Origin: Pirellula sp.
GTDB taxonomy: Bacteria > Planctomycetota > Planctomycetia > Pirellulales > Pirellulaceae
Reading direction: 5' to 3'
NCBI GenBank assembly: GCA_025459275.1
Contig: JALOQW010000002.1
Coordinates: 1 to 33,085 of the forward strand
DNA length: 33,085 nucleotides
Below, piece by piece: positions 17,177 through 26,299 of the stretch (positions are counted from its first letter, which is position 1; each line of letters begins with the position of its first letter). A model generated the notes under the pieces. It ran no database searches. It was not told where the DNA came from and worked only from the letters and a program-made list of their open reading frames with translations. Made by a program: the position numbers and the translations under genes.

Positions 17177-19995
17177 CGACCATGCAGGACACACGTGTCT
17201 TCTACCAGTTCATGCGTTTGGAGCAATTGGATCAATGGCATCATTGGTTCTTGCTCGCCTGCGTGATTCTGGCCATAGCCAGCTGGGTCGTCTACTGGTA
17301 TCGCAAGGACTGGCAAGAGTTGCCGCGAGTGATCGGCTATGCCTTGCTGATCCTACGGTTGACCGCGTTGATTGGCATCCTGATATTCTTTCTCGATCTG
17401 CAAAAACGGAGCGAACGACGCGATACGAGAGCCTCCAAGGTGGCTGTGTTGGTCGATACGTCACTGAGCATGACCATGCCCGTCGATGATGCGTCCTCTT
17501 CGTCCACGATCGGTACTTCAACCAGTCGCATCGCAGCGGTCCAAAGCGCATTGGGACAAACGAATCTCTTGTCGGAACTGCAGAATCGACACGATACGAC
17601 CATCTATCGCTTTGACCAGAGCTCCCGACCGAGCGCTGTTGCTACCTTCCTTAAGCCGATATCTCAGGGAAACGACACGGATCCAGAACGAGGAGTTAAT
17701 CAACTCTTGCAAATGTTGCGATGGACCGTTTGGATCGGCACCGGAATCTTGGCAACATCGCTCGTGCTACTTGTCGCCGCACTCTTGTTTCGCGCCTTGA
17801 GCCGAGCCGGCACAAATCAGCTAACCACTAGTCAACTGGCTTCGAATCCAACTGCCTGGGGTTACGTAGTTCTGTTTTCGGTCGTCGGTTCCCTGATTGG
17901 ATTTGTAGCCATCGCTACATCCGTCCTGCGAGCGGACAATATCCCGCTGAGCGCTCTGTGGTCAACGGATGATGTGATGCCGACTAAGCCAACCACGAAT
18001 TCCGAGGAAGGACCTTCTGCTCCCGTTCAAACGCCTGCAGAAGTCCCATGGGAAAATCTGCTCGCAGCCACAGGTACAGAATCACGAGTTGGCGATGCGA
18101 TCAATTCAATTTTGGATCAGGAACGAGGATCCCCCCTCGCCGGTATCGTCGTCTTTACCGACGGTCGCAACAACGCAGGTGTTGACCCGGTCAACAGTAT
18201 CGCAGAAGCGTCGATCCAAGGCATTCCCATCCATCCTGTCGGCCTAGGCACCGACAAGAATCCGATCAACGTGCGTTTGCTGGATGTGGAAGCCCCGAAA
18301 CGTGTCTTCCCTGGCGATCGCTTCCGTTTGACCGCACTCCTTCAAGCCTCGGGGATGCAAGGCACCCAAGTCCCCGTTCAGCTCCGGCGACGACCGGGGG
18401 GGCAGTCCAACGTCGGTCCGACGATCGAAGAGGAGCGGACCATTCATCTCGAAGGGGATGACGATATCACGAGTTTGGCATTCGAAGTGGAACCGCGCGA
18501 AATAGGTCCTTGGATCTATGAAGTCAAAGTGCTCGCCCCCACTCAAGACACCAATGCCGCTGACAATGCACTCGAGAGGGAAGTCCGCGTCGTTGAACCG
18601 AACGCAACGGTCCTCATCCTGGCGGGTGGTCCAACGCGCGAGTACCAGTTTGTTCGCAATCTGCTTTACCGAGACCCGACGGTTCAGTCCCACGTGTTTC
18701 TTCAATCCGGTGGTCCCGGAGTCTCCCAGGAAGCGAAAGAATTACTTACGGAGTTTCCGAAGACACGGGAGCAGATGGCTCAGTACGACGCCATCATCGC
18801 CTTTGATGCGGATTGGTTATCGCTGACCGATGAACAAATGGATGTACTGGAGCGATGGATCTCTGAGCAATCGGGCGGACTCGTCTTGATTGCAGGACCA
18901 GTCGCGACTCCAAAATGGGCAGGCGGTACCGGAAACGGCAATCGAAAGGCAGAGATACTTCGCGGTCTATCACCTGTGGTTATGAACAGCCGTGGTGCCA
19001 GGCTCGTATCGATTGGCCGATTCGAGTCAGAAACAGCCTGGCCACTCACCTTTGCCCCGGACGCATGGTCGAGTGAATTCATCCAAGTCGGAAAGGATCT
19101 CGAAGAGAGCCAACGGGCCTGGCAACAGTTCCGCGGAGTCTACAGCTTCTTTGCATGTTACGAACCCAAGCCTGCTGCTACCGTCATCGCCAGCTTTTCT
19201 GATCCCACTACCATCGTGAACGGGACCGCACCGATCTATTTGGCGACCCAATTCTATGGTTCAGGTCGAGTGGCTTTCCAAGGAGGAGGCGAATTCTGGC
19301 GCCTGCGAGAAGTTGGCGAAGGTTACTTCGATACCTATTACACCAAACTCATTCGCTGGGCCGGTCAAGGAAGACTGTTGCGAGACTCCGATCGCGGCAT
19401 GTTGCTCGTCGACAAGGAGCAAGCAGTTGTCGGAGATACCGTGGTGGTGCGTGCCGTCCTTCGCGATGCGCAGTTTCAGCCGATGGTTCAACCCGAAGCT
19501 GTCGCCAAATTGGTCGAACCGGGTGGCCGATCCAGCCAGTTACGACTGCGCCCCATTCCCGACCCAAGCCAAGCCGGAGTCTATGTCGGTCAATACATCA
19601 CCAAGAAAACAGGCACGTACGAAGTGCAATTAGCCATCGGTACGCTCGCAGACCAAACCATTTTGTCGGAGCAAACCATCGTGCGCGTGCCAGCCTTGGA
19701 GATCCAAAGACCTCAGCGCAACGATGTCCTCCTCAATGAACTCGCCCTTCGAACCGGAGGGCGATACTGGATTGGACTCGATTCTCTTCATGGAGGCAGC
19801 CCATCCGAATCCGCGACGGGCACGCCCGCTGCATCGGGACTATCTGCCGCAATCGAACCGCGAGATCAAACCAATTACGTTCCCGGCGCGCTGGACATCG
19901 AATTCCAGCAGCGACTCATGACCTTGTTAATGGCCTTGATCGCGGGTGCATTGAGCCTGGAATGGCTCGCGCGACGTCTGAGCCGTCTCGCATAG
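17173..19995 (+). CDS. Second large VWA membrane protein
   Basis: This is a 940-residue membrane protein if translation starts at ATG 17173, which overlaps the stop of the previous gene (ATGA); ATG 17182 is also possible. The tracked frame from 16897 is over-extended. Membrane segments lie at about 26-44 and 52-75. A VWA-like domain begins with VAVLVDTSLSM (MIDAS Asp95, Ser97, Ser99), and another pair of membrane segments (about 183-206 and 229-252) then interrupts it. The rest, TGTESRVGDAI and VVFTDGRNNAG (Asp330), appears after the interruption. A GATase1-like segment and C-terminal Ig-like region follow (LVEPGGRSSQLRL). A last membrane segment is at the end. It is probably the terminal partner of the MoxR machine. 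Confidence 0.84.
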   Translation: MTTMQDTRVFYQFMRLEQLDQWHHWFLLACVILAIASWVVYWYRKDWQELPRVIGYALLILRLTALIGILIFFLDLQKRSERRDTRASKVAVLVDTSLSMTMPVDDASSSSTIGTSTSRIAAVQSALGQTNLLSELQNRHDTTIYRFDQSSRPSAVATFLKPISQGNDTDPERGVNQLLQMLRWTVWIGTGILATSLVLLVAALLFRALSRAGTNQLTTSQLASNPTAWGYVVLFSVVGSLIGFVAIATSVLRADNIPLSALWSTDDVMPTKPTTNSEEGPSAPVQTPAEVPWENLLAATGTESRVGDAINSILDQERGSPLAGIVVFTDGRNNAGVDPVNSIAEASIQGIPIHPVGLGTDKNPINVRLLDVEAPKRVFPGDRFRLTALLQASGMQGTQVPVQLRRRPGGQSNVGPTIEEERTIHLEGDDDITSLAFEVEPREIGPWIYEVKVLAPTQDTNAADNALEREVRVVEPNATVLILAGGPTREYQFVRNLLYRDPTVQSHVFLQSGGPGVSQEAKELLTEFPKTREQMAQYDAIIAFDADWLSLTDEQMDVLERWISEQSGGLVLIAGPVATPKWAGGTGNGNRKAEILRGLSPVVMNSRGARLVSIGRFESETAWPLTFAPDAWSSEFIQVGKDLEESQRAWQQFRGVYSFFACYEPKPAATVIASFSDPTTIVNGTAPIYLATQFYGSGRVAFQGGGEFWRLREVGEGYFDTYYTKLIRWAGQGRLLRDSDRGMLLVDKEQAVVGDTVVVRAVLRDAQFQPMVQPEAVAKLVEPGGRSSQLRLRPIPDPSQAGVYVGQYITKKTGTYEVQLAIGTLADQTILSEQTIVRVPALEIQRPQRNDVLLNELALRTGGRYWIGLDSLHGGSPSESATGTPAASGLSAAIEPRDQTNYVPGALDIEFQQRLMTLLMALIAGALSLEWLARRLSRLA

Positions 19996-20030
19996 GGGCA
20001 ACACCGTTCAACGAACCAACGTCATGCAGT

Positions 20031-20095
20031 GGATCTTGTTAAAGATCCTGGATCACGGGGAAGTTTAACAACTTCCACTACCTTCGTTGAAGGTA
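20031..20095 (+). other. Array of three short perfect hairpins
   Basis: Three 7-bp perfect stems with small loops follow each other: GGATCTT-GTTA-AAGATCC (20031-20048), GGAAGTT-TAAC-AACTTCC (20059-20076) and TACCTTC-GTT-GAAGGTA (20079-20095). They lie between the VWA operon and the 101-residue gene. No T run follows, so simple termination is unlikely; RNA processing, stability or protein binding are options. Confidence 0.8.
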
Positions 20096-20143
20096 TCGCG
20101 ATCAAGAGATACTCGTGGACAGTAACTGCCAACGGAACGCATT

Positions 20144-20449
20144 ATGAAACGCTACGCTGTCATCGACCACTCGATCGGTTTGACGCAAGGACTGTACGAC
20201 GAACTGAGTGAAGCGATCGCTTGCGCAGTACGATTGCAGGATGCAGGTAAACAAGTTGGGGTCCACGACACGCAGGGATCCGCAGCTCTTGCTGCAGGCG
20301 TTTTCGACGTCAAGGATGCGGAATACTTCCTTGGACGGCCGATCTGTAGTGCGACCATGAATCATCCCATGCTGATCGCAGATATCCTTGCCAAGGCCGA
20401 GGAAACCAAACCGGAAAAAACGAAGTATCATTGGGACATTGATTCTTGA
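20144..20449 (+). CDS. Small hypothetical protein, 101 aa
   Basis: I do not recognise this protein. It begins MKRYAVIDHSIGLTQGLYDEL and ends HWDIDS. It has no signal peptide, membrane segment or known motif; it looks like a compact soluble alpha/beta protein. The ATG at 20144 has only a weak GGAA before it. It lies 148 bases downstream of the last VWA gene, after the hairpin array, and may be the last gene of that transcript or a separate unit. The coding reading is supported by a normal composition, but there is no homology evidence. Confidence 0.6.
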   Translation: MKRYAVIDHSIGLTQGLYDELSEAIACAVRLQDAGKQVGVHDTQGSAALAAGVFDVKDAEYFLGRPICSATMNHPMLIADILAKAEETKPEKTKYHWDIDS

Positions 20450-20465
20450 GCCATCGTTGACCGAA

Positions 20466-22595
20466 TCACTTGGCGGGGTACTGCCATTGTTTCGTCGATT
20501 CGATGTTGGGCCGCAGATCGTCCATCGTCCACCAGGCCGATTTCATTCGACGTTGTGAATAGAGCGCTGCAGCCTGATCGATGTAATGGGGCGATTCCGG
20601 ATGAGCCGACTGTCCCCACGGTGTGCAGGTATACGAGCGAACTCCATCTTTATCGAAGAACATCAAGATCATGGCCATCGATCCGCTGTTGGCGACTTGA
20701 ATGCCTGGCCGGTCTTTTAGTTCAGTGCAACGGACGTCAATCAACGTCTCAGAAAAATTCCCTTCCTTATCACCAGAGCTATAGTCCGCTCCATCGACGG
20801 GAAAGTAGATTCCCCCTCGTCCCACGACGTGGACTTGCCCCCAAGGAACGTCCCATTTGCCATATCGTGTTGTGAGTTCACGAATCATCTGATCGAGCAA
20901 CTCAAGCATCTTTGTGCGAGATTCCTCGGACAAGGGTTCCTCGCGGCCGATGGGGGAGAGATCGATTTGTTCACCACAGCGAAGGCGCCAGAACTTGAAC
21001 AGCACCGTCGCGGTCGATTCTTTAGTGTAATGTCCATCCCATGCCAGGATGGCTTGCACGGCTCGCTGGAGTTCTTGATTGTCTCGATATGTGTCCGCTG
21101 CGGCTTCGTAGGCTGATTGCAACTCTTTCTGCCAGCGGGGAGCCAGTCGATCGTAGACATCAAAGACGATGGACAATGCATCTTCGGCGGTGACGGATGG
21201 ATCCGCCTCAAGTAACTCCACGGTGCGACGACCGCGCGGGTTGTTCTTGTCCCAGCTCACGTTGTAGATGTACGTGGGATATTTGTCGGGGGTCAAAGTG
21301 GAATCGATCATCATGTTGGCAGGACTGATATTGCAGTTCTGCATGTAGCCTTGGGGCGGATTCATGATTCCCACCAGGTCGGATTGGGGATGAATCCCTT
21401 TCCAGGCCGTGGCACTGGTCGTTCCATCGACGGGGCGACTCCAATCGTAACCATCAGGGCGTATCGGAGTCGCGCCGTTACGGACATAAGAAATATTGCC
21501 ATTCACATCTGCCGACATGACGTTTTGTTCGTTGTACTGATGTTCGCCGAGGATGCGGTTAAACTCCGTCACATCGCGCGATTTGGCCATGCGATAGAAC
21601 TGCGAGTAGAGACCCGTTTGTTCGAGATAAGGTGATGCGCCGACATAGGCGACGCCTGACTTGAGATCGGGTTCGCTGATCACTGGTCCCAAATGTGTAA
21701 AGAACGCTTGCTTGGTGATGGGTTCTCCATTGGTGACAGGAATCGTGTAGGACTCGATCGTGATCGGCTTCCACTCGCCGTCATACTCGTACTCAGGTCG
21801 CGGTGCTAGTCGGAATTTGATGCGATAAACGTCGGAGGTGTCCGGTCCTCCCGTGGTCAATGCCCAACCCACTCGCTGGTTGTGTCCGATGGCCAGCATG
21901 GGCGAACCGATGAGATAGAATCCGTTCATGTGCAGTTCACCTGCATGAAATCGGGCTTCATACAGGACGGCGAGCCCTTCCCAGGTCAGGTGAGGATCGG
22001 ACAGCAAAATCGCTGATCCGTCAGCAGATCGTTTTGGAGAAACAGCCCATTGGTTTGAACCCATGGCTGGCTGCTTGCGATCGCCGCCGTTCTTCAAATC
22101 GTCCATCATGGTACCGATGGGCCAACGAAGAATCATCGCTCGACCGACGGCGAGAGGATGCCAGGGCTCGATCGGAATCGCAACCTCGGCCGCTTCATCG
22201 GGATGTTCATCGATGTAAGCCTGAATGCCAGCCGTGAATGCGGTCAGGTTCTTTCGCAAGGTCTCAGGCGCCGATTCGAGATACGGAGCATGAAGCGTAT
22301 CGTTATGTGTCAAGCGCATCATGTAGTCTTGCTGAATGAAGTCTTTGCCTTTGACTTCCGCCAGTCGCCCAATGCCGGTACGGATCGCGAGGTAGATATC
22401 CTCGAGTCGATCTTCCGCTTGCGCGTATCCCAAGGCAAACATGCCCGCCGCCTCGTCGTCGGCATAGATGTGCGGCACCCCCCACGTGTCGCGATACAGC
22501 GTTGTATCTGCAGCGTGAGTGGTTGCGCCCTCCAACCACCAACCTACAAAGCACGCCAGGGAGCATGAAAAGAGGAATCTCGCGATCATCGTCAT
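20466..22595 (-). CDS. Penicillin-acylase-family Ntn hydrolase, secreted
   Basis: This 709-residue protein starts at ATG 22595 (MTMIARF; ATG 22589 is close); the tracked start at 23255 reads back through panD and is an artefact. A signal peptide ends near THAADTT. The alpha-chain motif GVPHIYADDEAAGMFALGYA (first part) is typical. After the spacer, GSNQWAVSP places the Ser nucleophile (about 180) directly after Gly, the autocleavage site of penicillin amidase and AHL acylases. The beta chain follows (YEARFHAGELHMNGFYLIGSP region). It likely cleaves amide bonds of N-acylated compounds in the periplasm; the substrate (penicillin-like or acyl-homoserine lactone) cannot be told. AGGCGG precedes the ATG. 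Confidence 0.88.
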   Translation of the reverse strand: MTMIARFLFSCSLACFVGWWLEGATTHAADTTLYRDTWGVPHIYADDEAAGMFALGYAQAEDRLEDIYLAIRTGIGRLAEVKGKDFIQQDYMMRLTHNDTLHAPYLESAPETLRKNLTAFTAGIQAYIDEHPDEAAEVAIPIEPWHPLAVGRAMILRWPIGTMMDDLKNGGDRKQPAMGSNQWAVSPKRSADGSAILLSDPHLTWEGLAVLYEARFHAGELHMNGFYLIGSPMLAIGHNQRVGWALTTGGPDTSDVYRIKFRLAPRPEYEYDGEWKPITIESYTIPVTNGEPITKQAFFTHLGPVISEPDLKSGVAYVGASPYLEQTGLYSQFYRMAKSRDVTEFNRILGEHQYNEQNVMSADVNGNISYVRNGATPIRPDGYDWSRPVDGTTSATAWKGIHPQSDLVGIMNPPQGYMQNCNISPANMMIDSTLTPDKYPTYIYNVSWDKNNPRGRRTVELLEADPSVTAEDALSIVFDVYDRLAPRWQKELQSAYEAAADTYRDNQELQRAVQAILAWDGHYTKESTATVLFKFWRLRCGEQIDLSPIGREEPLSEESRTKMLELLDQMIRELTTRYGKWDVPWGQVHVVGRGGIYFPVDGADYSSGDKEGNFSETLIDVRCTELKDRPGIQVANSGSMAMILMFFDKDGVRSYTCTPWGQSAHPESPHYIDQAAALYSQRRMKSAWWTMDDLRPNIESTKQWQYPAK

Positions 22596-22802
22596 GGATC
22601 CGCCTATGGGAGGAAGAGAGGAAACAGGGATTTGTATGCGAATTCGTGGTTCTAATATGGGCCTGGTTCGCTCGGTTGGGAATAGCTCACTCGGAAATCC
22701 TCCAGACAGAGTTTTTCCGCAGCGGATTCTTGCCCAGTGGAGTTTTTTTTCGTCTTCAGAAGAGGCGTAGCAAAACCGAGCCCTCCGTATCACAATAATC
22801 CG

Positions 22803-23225
22803 ATGCTTAGAAAATTTCTTCGATCCAAGATCCACCGCGCCACCGTCACCCAGGCCGATCTCCACTACGAGGGTTCCTTGACCCTGCCGCCGGATTTGAT
22901 GCTGGCTGCGGGGATTGCTCCTTTTGAATCGGTGCATGTATGGAACGTCACCCGTGGGACTCGTCTGGAAACCTATGCCATTTTGGGCGAAGAGGGATCG
23001 AGTGACGTCTGCATCAACGGCGCTGCCGCTCACCTGGTACGGCCAGGGGATGTGATTATTGTCGCCACGTTTGGCTTCCTGACCGAGACAGGTAATGATT
23101 TGCGCGTCCCTGAACCCAAAGTGGTCTTCGTCGACGACAAGAATCGCATTACCTATACGGGCCGCGAGGTTCCCGGCCCTCGGCGACGGAATGTTGGTGA
23201 ACCACCTGCCGATTCTTGCTGCTAA
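22803..23225 (+). CDS. panD: Aspartate 1-decarboxylase proenzyme
   Basis: The enzyme makes beta-alanine from aspartate for pantothenate and coenzyme A. This 140-residue proenzyme has [20 protein letters not shown] with the self-cleaving Gly24-Ser25 pair, in which Ser25 becomes the pyruvoyl group. Lys9, Arg54, Thr57 and Tyr58 match the known active site. I chose ATG 22803 because [13 protein letters not shown] is the family start. The C-terminal tail is slightly long and ends EPPADSCC. The stop overlaps the ATG of the next gene (TAATG). It is divergent from the acylase gene, with 207 bases between the starts. Confidence 0.95.
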   Translation: MLRKFLRSKIHRATVTQADLHYEGSLTLPPDLMLAAGIAPFESVHVWNVTRGTRLETYAILGEEGSSDVCINGAAAHLVRPGDVIIVATFGFLTETGNDLRVPEPKVVFVDDKNRITYTGREVPGPRRRNVGEPPADSCC

Positions 23226-23908
23226 TGGTCCTTCAACCGATGCTGCCACGAACACTTGAGCCCGAGGTCATGGACGATCGCCAAGAGGCGGTCGAGTACA
23301 ACGAGATGGATCACCGCGCGGTGAACGACCTCTTCGTCCAAGATCTCATGATGGCCGGCCCTCTGGGTCGCGATGTGCTCGACCTAGGTACGGGAACCGC
23401 CCTCATTCCGGTAGCCTTGTGTCTCAAGGAGCCTGGCGTCCGAGTCATGGCCTCCGATGCCTCGGTCGAAATGCTCGAACTGGCTCGCTACAACATCGAA
23501 ATTCATCGTTTGCTCGATCGAGTGCAATTGCACCGAGGCGATGCCAAGAAGTTGGTGTTCGGGAAAGAGTACTTTGATACGGTCATGAGCAATTCTCTCG
23601 TTCATCACTTGCCTACGTGCGATACCCTTTTCGAGGAGTCGCTGCGGGTCCTTCGACCAGGAGGCCTGTTATTCGTTCGCGATTTGACTCGACCCGAAAC
23701 CGAGGAAGAGGTCGAACGGTTGGTCGATCTGTACACCCAAGGTGAGACCGAATACTCCAAGCAGCTGTTCCGCCAGAGCTTACACGCCAGTCTAACCGTT
23801 CCGGAGTTGCAACAGATCGTTGCACCCTTCGGAATCCCGGCAACAGCCGTCCAGATGACAAGCGATCGTCATTGGACGCTGGTTTATCGCAAAGCCAACG
23901 CGGCTTGA
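23225..23908 (+). CDS. Class I SAM-dependent methyltransferase
   Basis: This 227-residue protein has motif I VLDLGTGTALIPVAL (Rossmann glycine loop), acidic VMASDASVEM after strand 2, FDTVMSNSLVHHL and LRVLRPGGLLFVRDLT (motif post-III). These define a Rossmann methyltransferase, but not its substrate. ATG 23225 overlaps the panD stop codon; the tracked TTG at 23216 is a poorer choice. Coupled translation with panD suggests shared regulation, not a shared pathway by itself. No membrane segment is seen. Confidence 0.85.
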   Translation: MVLQPMLPRTLEPEVMDDRQEAVEYNEMDHRAVNDLFVQDLMMAGPLGRDVLDLGTGTALIPVALCLKEPGVRVMASDASVEMLELARYNIEIHRLLDRVQLHRGDAKKLVFGKEYFDTVMSNSLVHHLPTCDTLFEESLRVLRPGGLLFVRDLTRPETEEEVERLVDLYTQGETEYSKQLFRQSLHASLTVPELQQIVAPFGIPATAVQMTSDRHWTLVYRKANAA

Positions 23909-23910
23909 AA

Positions 23911-25854
23911 TCAAGGCATCTCAAACTTGTAGATCATCTGACTCCGGTTGGTATCGATCATGAAGTAGACTTCGCCATCGGCGTCTTCACCGAAAGCCAT
24001 GACCGGCATGCCACCGGCGATCAGCTCTTCATTGCGCACAGCTTCTTGGACACCCTCTTCGTGCGTCAAAGCCCAGATGCGACCTGAAACATAGTCGGCG
24101 TAGAGGTACTTGCCTTGAAGCTTGGGTAATCGACTCGATCGGTAGACACGTCCGCCGGTAATCGACTTTCCGGCTAAGTGATCGTAGGCCCACACGGGGT
24201 CGATGGCCTTAGCAGCATCCGGGCCCGGTTTTCGGTTCCCAAACGAATAGCTCCCTTCCCGAACAGACCAGCCATAGTTGCCTCCCGCTTGGACGATGTT
24301 GACCTCTTCCCACAGATCCTGGCCCACATCACCGCACCACAACAATCCCGTCTTCTTATCAAAGGCAATACGCCATGGATTCCGGAACCCATACGCAAAG
24401 ATTTCCGGGCGGATCCCTTCGGCATGAGCGAATGGATTATCAGATGGAATCCCGTAAGGGAGCGATCCGGTCTTTTGATCGACATCGATACGCAGGATGG
24501 TTCCAAGCAACTGCGACCGGTTCTGACCATTGGCGCGTGGGTCGTTCCGAGCCCCACCATCTCCCATAGCAATGTAGAGCTTGCCATCGGGACCAAACTC
24601 GATCGCGCCCCCGTTGTGATTTTGGAACGGCTGAGGCATCACAATCAGGATCTCTTCGCTGCTCGGGTCCGCAACTTTGGGGTTCTTGCTATCGACTTTC
24701 ATGCGTGACACGACCGACTCGTGCGTCTTGGGTCGCGTGTAGTTGATAAAGAAGTAACCGTTCTTGTGGAACTCTGGGTGCATGGCGAGGCCGAGAAGCC
24801 CTTGCTCGTTGGCTGCTGGCCCGTCACTCCAGATACTGACGCGATCTCGGAAATCGAGAAACTGCGTCGCTTGCTCGACGTTAGGATCGTTTTTAAAGGT
24901 GAAGATCCGGCCACCTTGATCCAACGCATAGAGTCGCGACGGTTCCCCTTTCGCGTAGGTCAATTCCAGAATGCGCAATGGGCGATTGATGGTCCCGTCG
25001 TCGTCCATCGGTTTCCATCCCTCCCATTGCAGATTTGGAAACGCAGGGACGGCGCGAACTGCGAGCTTTCCATCGATTGGGGGAGGGGCCGTACCATCCT
25101 CCCCTAACTCACGAATCTTGATGTTGCGAAATGCGATCCAGTCGCCATGGTCTTGAAGGCACAAGTGACCTTCGCCTGCTTTGCCAAAGTTCGGGTACTG
25201 GGCGAACTTGCTCTTGGCAACCAGGTTATTCCAAAAGCCGTCCCCCATTCGGAACTGGTAATAGACGACCCCGTTCATGGAGACTTCGCATCCCTGCGGT
25301 GAAATTCGCAGATAGAGCTGGTTCCACTCTCCGGGTGGTCGCGTTGCGTCCGGGGTTTCGGTTTCACCAGCCCAAGATTGGGGATAGGGGCGAAACATCT
25401 GATAGAGCCAACCTGATTTTTGGGGATCGCGACCATCGATGTTGTCCTGAATCTGAACTTCGGGACCACTTTGCCATGGAGCCGGTTGATCCTCGGTCAC
25501 ATGAAACATCAGGCCGCTATTTCCGCCTTTGGAAATGTTGTATTCCAACGAGAGCTCAAAATACTTGTACTTGCGGTCGGTGATGATATCCCCGGCGCCG
25601 TTGCCCGACCTCACCAACGTTCCATCTACAATCTTCCAGCCATCGGAGAGCCCTTCCTTTTGGTAGGACCGCCATCCGTCGGTGGACGTACCATCGAACA
25701 GCAGCTTCCACCCACTCAGCGCCTCCGATCGGGTAAGCTGGTTCGGAGGATTCTCGGCATAGACCGATACGGAAGAGAAAAGACCGACAAGACAGAGCAA
25801 GGCGAAAGAGCCTTGCATGACCAAGCGAAGCTTCATCAGTGCACCAGCCGACAT
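23911..25854 (-). CDS. DUF1080 and PQQ-dehydrogenase-type beta-propeller fusion, secreted
   Basis: This 647-residue protein starts with a signal peptide (MQGSFALLCLVGLFSSVSVYA region); ATG 25854 or 25836 are both possible, and the tracked start at 26016 is too far upstream. Residues about 38-245 are a DUF1080 (3-keto-disaccharide-hydrolase-like) lectin-type domain (GWKLLFDGTSTDGWRS, GGNSGLMFH). Residues about 270-645 are a soluble glucose/sorbosone-dehydrogenase-like beta-propeller (LLGLAMHPEFHKNGYFFINY, GPDGKLYIAMGDGG, AYGFRNPWRIAFD). Such fusions are frequent in planctomycetes and point to extracellular sugar handling. Ends 2 bases from the methyltransferase stop, tail to tail. Confidence 0.86.
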   Translation of the reverse strand: MSAGALMKLRLVMQGSFALLCLVGLFSSVSVYAENPPNQLTRSEALSGWKLLFDGTSTDGWRSYQKEGLSDGWKIVDGTLVRSGNGAGDIITDRKYKYFELSLEYNISKGGNSGLMFHVTEDQPAPWQSGPEVQIQDNIDGRDPQKSGWLYQMFRPYPQSWAGETETPDATRPPGEWNQLYLRISPQGCEVSMNGVVYYQFRMGDGFWNNLVAKSKFAQYPNFGKAGEGHLCLQDHGDWIAFRNIKIRELGEDGTAPPPIDGKLAVRAVPAFPNLQWEGWKPMDDDGTINRPLRILELTYAKGEPSRLYALDQGGRIFTFKNDPNVEQATQFLDFRDRVSIWSDGPAANEQGLLGLAMHPEFHKNGYFFINYTRPKTHESVVSRMKVDSKNPKVADPSSEEILIVMPQPFQNHNGGAIEFGPDGKLYIAMGDGGARNDPRANGQNRSQLLGTILRIDVDQKTGSLPYGIPSDNPFAHAEGIRPEIFAYGFRNPWRIAFDKKTGLLWCGDVGQDLWEEVNIVQAGGNYGWSVREGSYSFGNRKPGPDAAKAIDPVWAYDHLAGKSITGGRVYRSSRLPKLQGKYLYADYVSGRIWALTHEEGVQEAVRNEELIAGGMPVMAFGEDADGEVYFMIDTNRSQMIYKFEMP

Positions 25855-26006
25855 TGAAAAAGGAAAGGAAACGGTGAAGACTCGGTTCGAGGCCGCCGGA
25901 TTCGGTATTTTAGCCAGAAACGGCTCCTCAGGGTGGAGCCTGCCTTCCGAGATTTCGGATTCTTTTTGCGATCGATCCTTTGGCCCCCGCGGATCCCATC
26001 CGCGCG

Positions 26007-26125
26007 TGAGCCGCACGCGCTAGCGGCGCTTCGGGGAACCGCCATGTTCAGAACGACTGCCGCTCACTGTAATTCAACCATTGCGGCAGCTGCATTGCTG
26101 TTGGGCAGCCCAATAACGCGGCTAG
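26007..26125. repeat. Intergenic repeat element, copy 1
   Basis: Copy 1 runs from TGAGCCGCACGCGCTAGCGG to the ATAACGCGGCTAG region. It is identical to copy 2 except for one base (C 26106 against A 26243). It contains CTGCCGC and GCGGCAG arms that can pair, and a short frame that starts MFRTTAAHCNS, which I do not regard as a gene. Confidence 0.9.
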
Positions 26126-26160
26126 CGCCCGCGGCTCAGGGCTTGAGCCGCACGCGCTAG
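26122..26160. repeat. Large inverted repeat at the joint of the two copies
   Basis: CTAGCG and GCGGCTC (26122-26137) pair with GAGCCGC and CGCTAG (26145-26160), around a 7-base loop with small internal mismatched triplets. It spans the junction of copies 1 and 2, so it could be a structural or recombination feature of the element. Confidence 0.7.
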
Positions 26161-26262
26161 CGGCGCTTCGGGGAACCGCCATGTTCAGAACGACTGCCGC
26201 TCACTGTAATTCAACCATTGCGGCAGCTGCATTGCTGTTGGGAAGCCCAATAACGCGGCTAG
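26144..26262. repeat. Intergenic repeat element, copy 2
   Basis: Copy 2 is a 119-base direct repeat of copy 1 at a period of 137 bases, with one mismatch. A perfect TCCGCC-TC-GGCGGA hairpin (26263-26276) follows it. Confidence 0.9.
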
Positions 26263-26299
26263 TCCGCCTCGGCGGATCTGCGACGGCCCGCGGCTTACG

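Noticed and set aside
20466-22595. Specific assignment as AHL acylase (quorum quenching)
   Set aside because: The Ntn motif fits several subfamilies and the substrate pocket cannot be read from sequence.
22596-23255. Upstream extension of the acylase ORF to 929 residues
   Set aside because: It reads antisense through panD, and the signal peptide begins at 22595.
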